Assembly (NCBI GenBank): GCA_019116455.1
Contig: DXBR01000125.1
Coordinates: forward strand, 1-11,726
Direction of reading: 5' to 3'
Source: Anaerobutyricum stercoris
GTDB taxonomy: Bacteria > Bacillota > Clostridia > Lachnospirales > Lachnospiraceae
Length of the DNA stretch: 11,726 nt
Part shown: positions 6,539-11,726 of the stretch, piece by piece
Layout of the letters: each line of letters starts with the position of its first letter
How positions within the stretch are numbered: the stretch's first letter is position 1
Position numbers and translations under genes: made by a program
The notes under the pieces: generated by a model
What the model saw: the letters and a program-made list of their open reading frames with translations, nothing else
The model's database searches: none
Told to the model about the DNA's origin: nothing

Positions 6539-7492
6539 ATGAAATATGGAACAGTGAATTCTCTGCAGTCGCCGCGTTTTTCCGGTATCCGGACCTTTAT
6601 GCGGATGGAAAATGTACGGGCCTCAGAGGATATTGATTTTGCTGTGGTGGGAATCCCCTTCGATACCTGCGCCACATACCGCAGCGGAGCGCGCTTTGGC
6701 CCTTCGGCCATCAGAGAAGCGTCGGCGCTGGCGGCAAAGCCGTACCATCCAGAACTTGAAGTGGATATTTTTGAGCATTGCTCCGGCGTGGACTGGGGAG
6801 ATGTGGGTTCCGTTCCGGGATATGTGGAAGATTCCTTCTCCATCATCACAAAGGAGATGCAGGAGATCTTCTTCCACGGAATCATTCCCATCGCCATGGG
6901 CGGTGACCACAGCGTGACGCTGGCAGAACTTCGGGCGTGCCACGCGGTGCACGGCCCGGTGGCTCTGTTGCATTTTGACGCACACTATGATACGATTTCC
7001 GAGTATTTTGGAAAACCGTACAGCCATGGAACCCCATTTTATCATGCGGCAAAAGAGGGATTGGTGGACACCTCCTGTTCCCTGCAGGTGGGAATCCGGG
7101 AAGGTCTCTATGGAGCGGAAGACGCTGAAAATTCCCGGAAGCTCGGATATGAAGTCATAAAGGCGTCAAAAATGCACCGCATGACGGCGGAGAAAGTCAT
7201 AGAGAAGATATACGAGAGGACAAAGGGGAAAAAAGTGTTTCTGACCTTTGATATTGATTTCCTTGACCCGGCATTTGCGCCGGGAACCGGAACGCCGGTG
7301 CCGGGAGGATTCTCCACCTGGGAGGCGCAGGAACTGCTCCGGGGATTAAAGGAGCTGAATGTGGTCGGATACGACGTGGTGGAAGTTGCCCCGGCTTACG
7401 ATGCGGGAGGAATCACATCCATCGCAGCGGCAGAGATCATGCAGGAGTTCATGGCGCAGATTGCATGGAGGAAAAAACATGGAAAACTTTGA
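6539..7492 (+). CDS. Agmatinase/arginase-family ureohydrolase
   Basis: A 317-residue cytosolic di-manganese enzyme of the family that splits urea from a guanidino compound. AGAGG (6526-6530) precedes ATG 6539. The metal ligands are all present: H124 in GGDHS, D147, H149 and D151 in DAHYD, and D238 and D240 in DIDFLDP. SHGTPF at 162-167 resembles the agmatinase-type loop, and SGARFGPSAIREAS (49-62) and E282 in VVEVAP are family-typical. Family members act on agmatine, arginine, guanidinobutyrate, guanidinopropionate, guanidine and others, so the exact substrate is open; a speB label would overreach. Its place between an importer and a D-serine lyase argues for a catabolic role on an imported guanidino compound. 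It overlaps the next gene by 14 bases, implying coupled translation. Confidence 0.9.
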   Translation: MKYGTVNSLQSPRFSGIRTFMRMENVRASEDIDFAVVGIPFDTCATYRSGARFGPSAIREASALAAKPYHPELEVDIFEHCSGVDWGDVGSVPGYVEDSFSIITKEMQEIFFHGIIPIAMGGDHSVTLAELRACHAVHGPVALLHFDAHYDTISEYFGKPYSHGTPFYHAAKEGLVDTSCSLQVGIREGLYGAEDAENSRKLGYEVIKASKMHRMTAEKVIEKIYERTKGKKVFLTFDIDFLDPAFAPGTGTPVPGGFSTWEAQELLRGLKELNVVGYDVVEVAPAYDAGGITSIAAAEIMQEFMAQIAWRKKHGKL

Positions 7493-8861
7493 AAAGCTTG
7501 TGTCAGAGCAGCCGTTGGTGAAGCAGATGCAGCGCCGGGAAGAAGTATTCTGGGTGAATCCACAGAAGACTTCCTTCGCGGAGAGCATGGAAGACTGCGA
7601 GCTTAACGCCGGCGACGTGGAAGATGCACAGCAGAGACTGCTGCGGTTCGCGCCCCTCATCGAGAAATATTTTCCAGAGACAAAACCGCTGCATGGGCTG
7701 ATCGAATCTCCTCTGGTGGAAATAAACGCCATGAAAGACTATCTCAATGAGAAATACGGGGCAGCCCTTGACGGGCGGCTCTTTCTGAAAGAGGATAGTC
7801 ATCTGGCCATTGCCGGTTCCGTAAAAGCCCGGGGCGGCATCTACGAGGTCCTCAATTATACAGAGAAATTGGCCAGAGACCACGGATTTCTCGGAGAGGG
7901 TGAGAGCTACGAGAAACTGGGTGGAGAGCACGGATTCCCCGGAGAGGGTGAGAACTACGAGAAGCTGGGCGAGGAAGAGGTGCGGCGCTTCCTGAACGGT
8001 TATACCATTCAGGTGGGATCCACCGGCAACCTGGGACTGAGTATCGGCATTATCAGCGCCGTGCTGGGATATAAAGTGATCGTCCACATGTCCGCCGACG
8101 CGAAGCAGTGGAAAAAGGAACTGCTCCGGAGCCATGGCGTTGTGGTGAAAGAGTACGAGGGAGACTACGGAGAAGCGGTGAAAAAAGGAAGAGAACTCTC
8201 TGACGCGGACCCTCACAGCTACTTCATCGACGATGAGAACTCCAGAACGCTCTTCCTGGGCTACGCCACAGCGGGAGAACGGATCAAGAAACAGTTCCAT
8301 GACAAAGGAATCGTCATTGATGAAGAACATCCGCTTTTTGTCTACATCCCATGCGGGGTGGGCGGTGCGCCGGGCGGCATCAGTTTCGGCCTGAAACAGG
8401 TATTCAAAGACGCCGTACACTGCTTTTTTGTGGAACCGGTGCAGGCTCCGTGCATGCTGCTGGGAATGGCTACCGGTCTCAATCATGAGATATCCGTTCA
8501 GGACATCGGACTCAGCGGCAAAACCCACGCCGACGGTCTGGCCGTGGGACGGCCTTCCGGCTTCGTGGGAACCATCATGAAAAAAATGTTCAGCGGCGGC
8601 ATGACCGTCCGTGACTATAAATTATATGAATATATGAGAGACCTTCTGACCCGGGAAGACATTTTTCTGGAACCCAGCGCCTGCGCCGCATTTCAGGGAC
8701 CGGTATTCCTGAACCGGAACCCGGAACTGCAGGACTATATCCGGAGGAATGGTCTGGAAAATAAAATGCAGGGTGCAGTTCATGTGGTATGGGCCACAGG
8801 CGGAAGTCTGGTGCCAGAAGATATCAGAGAAGAATATATACACACAAAGCTGCCGGAGTAA
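7479..8861 (+). CDS. dsdA: D-serine ammonia-lyase (D-serine dehydratase)
   Basis: A 460-residue PLP fold-type II enzyme that converts D-serine to pyruvate and ammonia. GGAGG (7467-7471) lies 7 bases before ATG 7479; the upstream in-frame extension is only the overlap with the ureohydrolase gene. Recognisable DsdA blocks are SVKARGGIYEVL with the PLP lysine K116, the phosphate-side loop VGSTGNLGLSIG (179-190), VHMSADAKQWKKELLRSHG, FIDDENSRTLFLGY, PCGVGGAPGG (291-300) and ADGLAVGRPSGFVG. The usual length is about 440; the excess includes an in-frame 16-residue tandem duplication at 135-166. An activity on another D-amino acid, such as D-threonine or D-2,3-diaminopropionate, is possible. In this operon it would dispose of a D-serine-like product set free from the imported compound. 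Confidence 0.92.
   Translation: MENFEKLVSEQPLVKQMQRREEVFWVNPQKTSFAESMEDCELNAGDVEDAQQRLLRFAPLIEKYFPETKPLHGLIESPLVEINAMKDYLNEKYGAALDGRLFLKEDSHLAIAGSVKARGGIYEVLNYTEKLARDHGFLGEGESYEKLGGEHGFPGEGENYEKLGEEEVRRFLNGYTIQVGSTGNLGLSIGIISAVLGYKVIVHMSADAKQWKKELLRSHGVVVKEYEGDYGEAVKKGRELSDADPHSYFIDDENSRTLFLGYATAGERIKKQFHDKGIVIDEEHPLFVYIPCGVGGAPGGISFGLKQVFKDAVHCFFVEPVQAPCMLLGMATGLNHEISVQDIGLSGKTHADGLAVGRPSGFVGTIMKKMFSGGMTVRDYKLYEYMRDLLTREDIFLEPSACAAFQGPVFLNRNPELQDYIRRNGLENKMQGAVHVVWATGGSLVPEDIREEYIHTKLPE
7881..7976 (+). repeat. In-frame 48-bp tandem duplication inside dsdA
   Basis: Copies 7881-7928 and 7929-7976 match at 40 of 48 bases. They encode HGFLGEGESYEKLGGE and HGFPGEGENYEKLGEE, 13 of 16 residues identical. 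They fall in the surface region between the PLP-lysine helix and the STGNLG loop. In the well-known DsdA pattern as I recall it, this region holds a single such unit. Confidence 0.9.
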
Positions 8862-8871
8862 AACGGCAGCT
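8848..8871 (+). other. Perfect hairpin over the dsdA stop codon
   Basis: AGCTGCCG (8848-8855) pairs with CGGCAGCT (8864-8871) around an 8-base loop that contains the dsdA stop. No T-run follows, so it is not a standard intrinsic terminator. The ribosome binding site of the next gene begins 9 bases later. It may set the amount of the second PHP protein, protect the mRNA end, or be a worn terminator. Confidence 0.55.
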
Positions 8872-8888
8872 CGCCTATTGGAGAAAAC

Positions 8889-9662
8889 ATGTTTGACACA
8901 CACATGCATACAAGTCCCTTTTCCACAGACGCCGGAATGAAGCTTCCGGAACTGCTCAAAAGGAAACAGGAGACCGGACTGGGAATCGTTCTGACAGAGC
9001 ATATGGACTATGATTTTCCGCCTCCTCTGGTCTACGAATTTTGTACCGACGACTATTTTAAAACCTATTCGCCTTACCAAAATGAAACCTTTCTTCTTGG
9101 AATAGAAATCGGTCTCCAGGGCGCTGTCTGCAAAAAAAACAGCGCCCTGATCCGCTCCTGTCCTTTTGATATGGTGATCGGCTCCATTCACGCCGTCTGT
9201 GGAAAAGATTTATACGAAAAAACTTATTTTGAGGATTTCCCGGATAAAAAAAGTGCCTACAGCGCTTACCTGGAAACCATGTACCGCTGCATCAGAGAGT
9301 TTGATGACTTTGATACCCTGGGGCATATGGATTACATTTGCCGGAAAGCGCCCTACGAGGACCCGCTTCTTCACTATGACGAATTCAGAGAAGAAATCGA
9401 CAGAATACTAAAGCTCCTGGCAGTCAAAGAAAAATCCCTGGAAATCAACACCCGCCTTTTCGGACAGAAAGAGGCGGTACGGGAACTGGCAGTCATATGC
9501 CGGCGTTTTGTGGAGTTGGGCGGCCGCACCGTGACCATCGGATCCGACGCCCATCACACCGCAGCCATCGGCAGCTCCCTGAAGCCCGCTTACGACCTGG
9601 CGTTTCAGTGCGGAGCAGAGCCGGTGGTATACAAAAAACGCCGCCCCTGCCCGGCGGTATAA
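8889..9662 (+). CDS. PHP-family phosphatase, histidinol-phosphatase (HisK/HisJ) type
   Basis: A 257-residue cytosolic metal-dependent phosphoesterase. GGAG (8880-8883) sits 5 bases before ATG 8889. The full PHP ligand set is present: D3, H5 and H7 (DTHMHT), E37-H38, E73 in GIEIG, H101 in GSIH, H146 in LGHMD, and D220 and H222 in GSDAHH. The end YKKRRP is common in the histidinol-phosphatase branch. No his genes are near, so a role in histidine synthesis is not supported by context. As the last gene of the operon it more likely removes phosphate from an intermediate of this pathway. It lies 27 bases after dsdA, behind a hairpin. Codons for residues 77-87 form a perfect long inverted repeat. 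Confidence 0.85.
   Translation: MFDTHMHTSPFSTDAGMKLPELLKRKQETGLGIVLTEHMDYDFPPPLVYEFCTDDYFKTYSPYQNETFLLGIEIGLQGAVCKKNSALIRSCPFDMVIGSIHAVCGKDLYEKTYFEDFPDKKSAYSAYLETMYRCIREFDDFDTLGHMDYICRKAPYEDPLLHYDEFREEIDRILKLLAVKEKSLEINTRLFGQKEAVRELAVICRRFVELGGRTVTIGSDAHHTAAIGSSLKPAYDLAFQCGAEPVVYKKRRPCPAV
9117..9149 (+). other. Perfect 11-bp inverted repeat inside the second PHP gene
   Basis: CAGGGCGCTGT (9117-9127) and ACAGCGCCCTG (9139-9149) flank an 11-base loop that holds most of a run of eight A residues (9132-9139). The stem is GC-rich and would be stable in the mRNA. No T-run follows on either strand, so it is not a terminator. Confidence 0.7.
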
Positions 9663-9717
9663 AATCTTTCTTATATCTAATATCTAATAAAGCAAAAGCA
9701 TCTTATAATGGCAGGAT

Positions 9718-9766
9718 ACCTCCAAAGTAGATAGATTAAAAATCTGTTACTTTGGAGGTGTTTTGC
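9718..9766 (+). terminator. Likely terminator at the end of the transporter/catabolic operon
   Basis: ACCTCCAAAGTA (9718-9729) pairs perfectly with TACTTTGGAGGT (9748-9759), a 12-bp stem around an 18-base loop. TTTT (9761-9764) follows and a second short T-run comes at 9768-9771. The T-run is imperfect and the loop large, so an inverted repeat of another origin cannot be ruled out. Confidence 0.6.
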
Positions 9767-9777
9767 ATTTTAGGGAA

Positions 9778-9831
9778 ATGAAGCTCACGCTGGAGGAAAA
9801 GGTTATGGGGATTTTTGAATCTGGGCGTTGA
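9778..9831 (+). pseudogene. Short open frame, possible remnant of a decayed gene
   Basis: ATG 9778 opens 17 codons ending in TGA, encoding MKLTLEEKVMGIFESGR. An AGGG lies only 2 bases before the ATG. The peptide looks like the amphipathic start of a longer protein, and further coding-like pieces occur downstream in the same region, separated by stops. No family was recognised, and it may not be a gene at all. Confidence 0.15.
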
Positions 9832-10068
9832 TATTACGGTTATTTTCTGAATTAATGGAATTTTAACCGTACTCCGTGCTGTATATTACGATTATTTTCC
9901 TTGTTATCTTGTGTTTTCTCATGAATCACGGTGGTATCTGCGAATATCGTTAAAAAACTGGGAATAGATTCGTCGTGAGCGCAGCTTTTGGCGAATAGCG
10001 ATAGGAAACACAGGGGAAGTATGCTAAGATAGGGATAGGAATTTATTGGGTTTTACGGAGGGGATACT

Positions 10069-10482
10069 ATGATTGATCACATACCATCTCAATCAGCTAT
10101 GATTGAATTACTCGGACAATCTTTGTTTGAGGTTTGGCAAAAATTATGCTTGGTCATTGATGAAAAATACGAAATGGAACGATTATGGAATACTGGCGGT
10201 AAGAACTGGGCTTATGAGTATAAATATCGCAGAGGTGGCAAAACACTTTGTGCTTTGTATGCTAAAAGTAATTGCGTGGGTTTCATGATTATTTTTGGCA
10301 AAAATGAAAGGGCAAAATTTGAAGCGATACGCGATACCCTTTCGGAGTCCGTTTGTAAGAGATACGATGAGGCTGAAACATATCATGATGGGAAATGGGT
10401 TATGTTTGAGCCGACAGATACGGCTGAATTTGATGACTATATGAAATTATTAGCTATTAAAAGGAAACCAAATCGGAAATAA
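10069..10482 (+). CDS. DUF3788 family protein
   Basis: A 137-residue soluble protein of unknown function. GGAGGGG (10057-10063) precedes ATG 10069. The pattern fits DUF3788: a basic aromatic strand after the first helix (WAYEYKYRRGGKTLCALY), a hydrophobic strand CVGFMIIFG, the segment AETYHDGKWVMFEP, and a lysine-rich end AIKRKPNRK. Family members are often single-domain proteins of Firmicutes with no known activity. No catalytic motif or membrane segment is seen. A related small protein gene follows after 28 bases, and the two probably form one transcript. The coding sequence is visibly more AT-rich than the operon to the left, which suggests a different origin. Confidence 0.75.
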   Translation: MIDHIPSQSAMIELLGQSLFEVWQKLCLVIDEKYEMERLWNTGGKNWAYEYKYRRGGKTLCALYAKSNCVGFMIIFGKNERAKFEAIRDTLSESVCKRYDEAETYHDGKWVMFEPTDTAEFDDYMKLLAIKRKPNRK

Positions 10483-10510
10483 CAAATGCAGTTTTGGGGA
10501 GGTGTGAAAA

Positions 10511-10918
10511 ATGACAACTTCAAATATAAAAGCCCGTATTCCCTGCGACATTCATAAAGTGTGGGAAGTTGTTACGGATGTTGAGCATTACACATGGCGC
10601 AGTGATTTGAGCAGAACAGAAGTCATAAATGATAAGCAGTTTATTGAATACACCAAAGAAGATTATCCGACCACCTTTACGATCACTGCCACGGAACCAT
10701 ATAAGTGTTGGGAATTTGATATGGAAAACAGCAACATGGAAGGACACTGGATTGGTATTTTTACTTCCAGAGATGGTGAAACAGAGATTGACTTTACAGA
10801 GCATGTAACAGTGAAAAAATTTTTTATGAAACCTTTTGTAAAGTCTTATTTAAAAAAGCAACAAGCTCAATTTGTCTCTGATTTGAGAAAAGCGGTATCG
10901 TACTTAACAGAGGAATAA
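10511..10918 (+). CDS. SRPBCC-family (START-like) protein
   Basis: A 135-residue protein of the polyketide cyclase/dehydrase-like SRPBCC fold, which forms a hydrophobic ligand pocket. GGGGAGG (10496-10502) lies 8 bases before ATG 10511. It opens with the typical strand and helix KARIPCDIHKVWEVVTDVEHY, continues through alternating strands with ITATEPYKCWEF and EIDFTEHVTV, and ends in the long C-terminal helix that closes the pocket (from about residue 100). It is single-domain, and the ligand is unknown. It shares a transcript and AT-rich composition with the DUF3788 gene. A hairpin and a good terminator follow. Confidence 0.78.
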   Translation: MTTSNIKARIPCDIHKVWEVVTDVEHYTWRSDLSRTEVINDKQFIEYTKEDYPTTFTITATEPYKCWEFDMENSNMEGHWIGIFTSRDGETEIDFTEHVTVKKFFMKPFVKSYLKKQQAQFVSDLRKAVSYLTEE

Positions 10919-10943
10919 AATAGAATTCATATAACTGAATAAC

Positions 10944-10962
10944 CGCTGCCCTCACAGCAGCG
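10944..10962 (+). other. Small hairpin before the terminator
   Basis: CGCTGC (10944-10949) pairs with GCAGCG (10957-10962) around a 7-base loop. It lacks a T-run and lies just ahead of a true terminator, so it may stabilise the transcript end. Confidence 0.4.
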
Positions 10963-10968
10963 CCACCG

Positions 10969-11006
10969 AGCAGGAAATCTCAAAATGGACTTCCTGCTTT
11001 TTCTTT
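10969..11006 (+). terminator. Rho-independent terminator after the SRPBCC gene
   Basis: AGCAGGAA (10969-10976) pairs with TTCCTGCT (10991-10998) around a 14-base loop, followed by TTTTCTTTT. This is a good intrinsic terminator for the two-gene unit. Confidence 0.85.
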
Positions 11007-11134
11007 TGTCCCTGATGTTACATCGAGTTGGATAGATTCAGACTGTAGCGGACAGCTCAAAATTTTCCCCAATATTATTTGATATTTTTTAAAATATTAT
11101 GTGGATTCCCATGCCGTATTGGTACTTATAAATT

Positions 11135-11209
11135 AGACAGATATCTGTTCCGTGGAAATAGATAGATATTTATTTAGTGAAAATAGATGGACATTTGTCC
11201 GATGTTTTC
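11135..11209 (+). repeat. Three degenerate 25-bp tandem units
   Basis: Units at 11135-11159, 11160-11184 and 11185-11209 all begin with AGAYRGAYAT-type sequence. Units 1 and 2 agree at 19 of 25 bases, and unit 3 agrees with unit 2 at 13 of the first 20. Unit 1 contains the perfect palindrome ACAGATATCTGT (11137-11148). Unit 3 contains GGACA-TT-TGTCC (11189-11200). Confidence 0.6.
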
Positions 11210-11238
11210 ATACAATGTATGCAGTAGATGTATTACAT
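11209..11238. promoter_or_regulatory. Paired short palindromes, possible operators
   Basis: CATACA-A-TGTATG (11209-11221) and ATGTA-T-TACAT (11228-11238) are perfect dyads 19 bases apart between left ends. ATATCTGTC (11237-11245) is the reverse complement of GACAGATAT (11136-11144). They look like protein-binding sites, but the protein is unknown. Confidence 0.35.
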
Positions 11239-11406
11239 ATCTGTCGTAAAAATTTGTGAAAAGCAGAGGCAACCAAGAAGCATGTGTGAAGAAATATGAA
11301 GAAAATCTAATATACTGTCTCATTTGTTCTGCGGCATTCTGCGTATTGCGAATGATACAGTACACTAATCTGAAAGTACACATTCAGATATCACGGAGGT
11401 GAGAAG

Positions 11407-11726
11407 ATGGAGGATAAAGATATCATCGCTTTGTACTGGGAGCGGTCGGAAAGAGCAATTGAGGAAACAGATATCAAGTATGGAAAGTTATGCCGCAGTA
11501 TATCCATGGGAATTGTGGACGACAGGCGAGACAGCGAGGAGATCATTAATGACAGCTGGCTGGCGGTATGGAATACGCTGCCGCCGCAGTGGCCGAAGCT
11601 TTTTAAAGCGTATGTGTGCCGGATTGTCAAAAATCTTTCCCTGAAGAGATTTACCCATAACCATGCATTGAAAAGAAAATGTGTATACGAGCAGTCGCTG
11701 GAAGAGCTGAACGACTGCGCGGGACA
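11407..11726 (+). CDS. Sigma-70-family (ECF-like) RNA polymerase sigma factor, 5' part
   Basis: The frame from ATG 11407 stays open to the window edge, giving 106 complete codons, so the 3' end is missing. GGAGGTGA (11395-11402) lies just ahead and decides the start. The protein begins MEDKDIIALYWERSERAIEE and continues with the sigma region 2 pattern: YGKLCRSI, then D-x-x-D-x-EEIINDSWLAVWNTLPPQ, then AYVCRIVKNLSLKRF, which corresponds to the -10-binding helix. Short sigma factors of this kind are common in Lachnospiraceae and direct small regulons, often with an anti-sigma gene next door that is outside this window. Region 4 would follow after the edge. The long repeat-rich leader suggests regulated expression. 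Confidence 0.85.
   Translation, partial: MEDKDIIALYWERSERAIEETDIKYGKLCRSISMGIVDDRRDSEEIINDSWLAVWNTLPPQWPKLFKAYVCRIVKNLSLKRFTHNHALKRKCVYEQSLEELNDCAG

Larger units (their letters stand above)
9663..10068. other. Gene-poor stretch of about 400 bases
   Basis: No gene could be supported. It contains the operon-end hairpin (9718-9766) and a 17-residue reading frame at 9778-9831 (MKLTLEEKVMGIFESGR). It also has a 17-bp direct repeat at 9831-9847 and 9883-9899 with one mismatch. Near 10020 lies TATGCT, a possible -10 box for the next gene, without a good -35. The short coding-like pieces broken by stops suggest a decayed gene, but no family was recognised. Confidence 0.4.
11007..11406. other. AT-rich, repeat-rich leader before the sigma-factor gene
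   Basis: No gene is supported in these 400 bases. The region holds three degenerate 25-bp units and several short palindromes, listed separately, and an AT-rich patch at about 11070-11100. TATACT at 11311-11316 is a possible -10 box, but no good -35 is found at the right distance. Its length and palindromes suggest complex control of the downstream sigma factor, or the remains of an element end. Confidence 0.45.

Noticed and set aside
6539..7492. Naming the ureohydrolase speB (agmatinase)
   Set aside because: The metal site is clear, but substrate-determining residues cannot be assigned from sequence alone and no other polyamine-synthesis gene is nearby.
7503..8528. 341-residue minus-strand frame antisense to dsdA
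   Set aside because: It is a shadow of codon structure in a gene with unmistakable DsdA motifs.
8889..9662. Role in histidine biosynthesis (hisK/hisJ)
   Set aside because: The protein resembles that branch, but no his genes are present and the operon context is catabolic.
9831..9899. 17-bp direct repeat as target-site duplication or attachment sites
   Set aside because: Only about 35 bases separate the copies, no transposase or integrase is present, and one base differs; it is kept only as part of the decayed spacer.
11135..11209. Possible CRISPR array
   Set aside because: The three units are degenerate and directly adjacent, with no unique spacers and no cas genes.
11399..11644. 81-residue plus-strand open frame starting at 11399
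   Set aside because: It overlaps the sigma-factor frame from 11407, which shows clear sigma region 2 similarity, has the right ribosome binding site spacing and runs open to the window edge.

Overview
The window looks like chromosomal DNA of a Gram-positive anaerobe of the Clostridia, most likely Lachnospiraceae. The grounds are strong GGAGG-type ribosome binding sites before almost every gene, a lipoprotein-anchored ABC binding protein, moderate GC in the main operon, and a short sigma factor of a type common in that family. This placement rests on gene style and protein flavour, not on a marker gene. All supported genes lie on the plus strand.

Layout. The window opens inside the 3' part of a Cof-type HAD phosphatase gene (1-438). 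Then come a PHP-family metallohydrolase (604-1596) with a clear terminator, a MerR/BmrR-type regulator (1718-2542), and a compact run of genes. That run holds a lipoprotein substrate-binding protein (2665-3768), two permeases (3817-4680, 4670-5464), an ATPase (5471-6478), an agmatinase/arginase-fold ureohydrolase (6539-7492), a D-serine ammonia-lyase (7479-8861) and a second PHP protein of the histidinol-phosphatase type (8889-9662). A hairpin at 9718-9766 is the likely operon end. A gene-poor stretch of about 400 bases follows. After it lies a more AT-rich two-gene unit, a DUF3788 protein (10069-10482) and an SRPBCC protein (10511-10918), with a good terminator. A repeat-rich leader then leads into the 5' part of a sigma-70-like factor gene (11407 to the window end).

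How the genes may work together. The transporter, ureohydrolase, D-serine lyase and two PHP phosphoesterases form one apparent uptake-and-breakdown pathway. The same TTTTACA-type sequence elements occur ahead of the first PHP gene, ahead of merR and ahead of the transporter operon, so the MerR protein may control all three units. No ordinary single substrate explains this enzyme set. A guanidino compound joined to D-serine through a phosphodiester (lombricine-like) would use every enzyme present; that is a hypothesis, not a demonstrated function.

The operon also carries scars of sequence duplication. The last 12 codons of the binding-protein gene are repeated, in diverged form, between that gene and the permease. 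The last codons of the ATPase gene are repeated in frame. The D-serine lyase carries an in-frame 48-bp tandem duplication.
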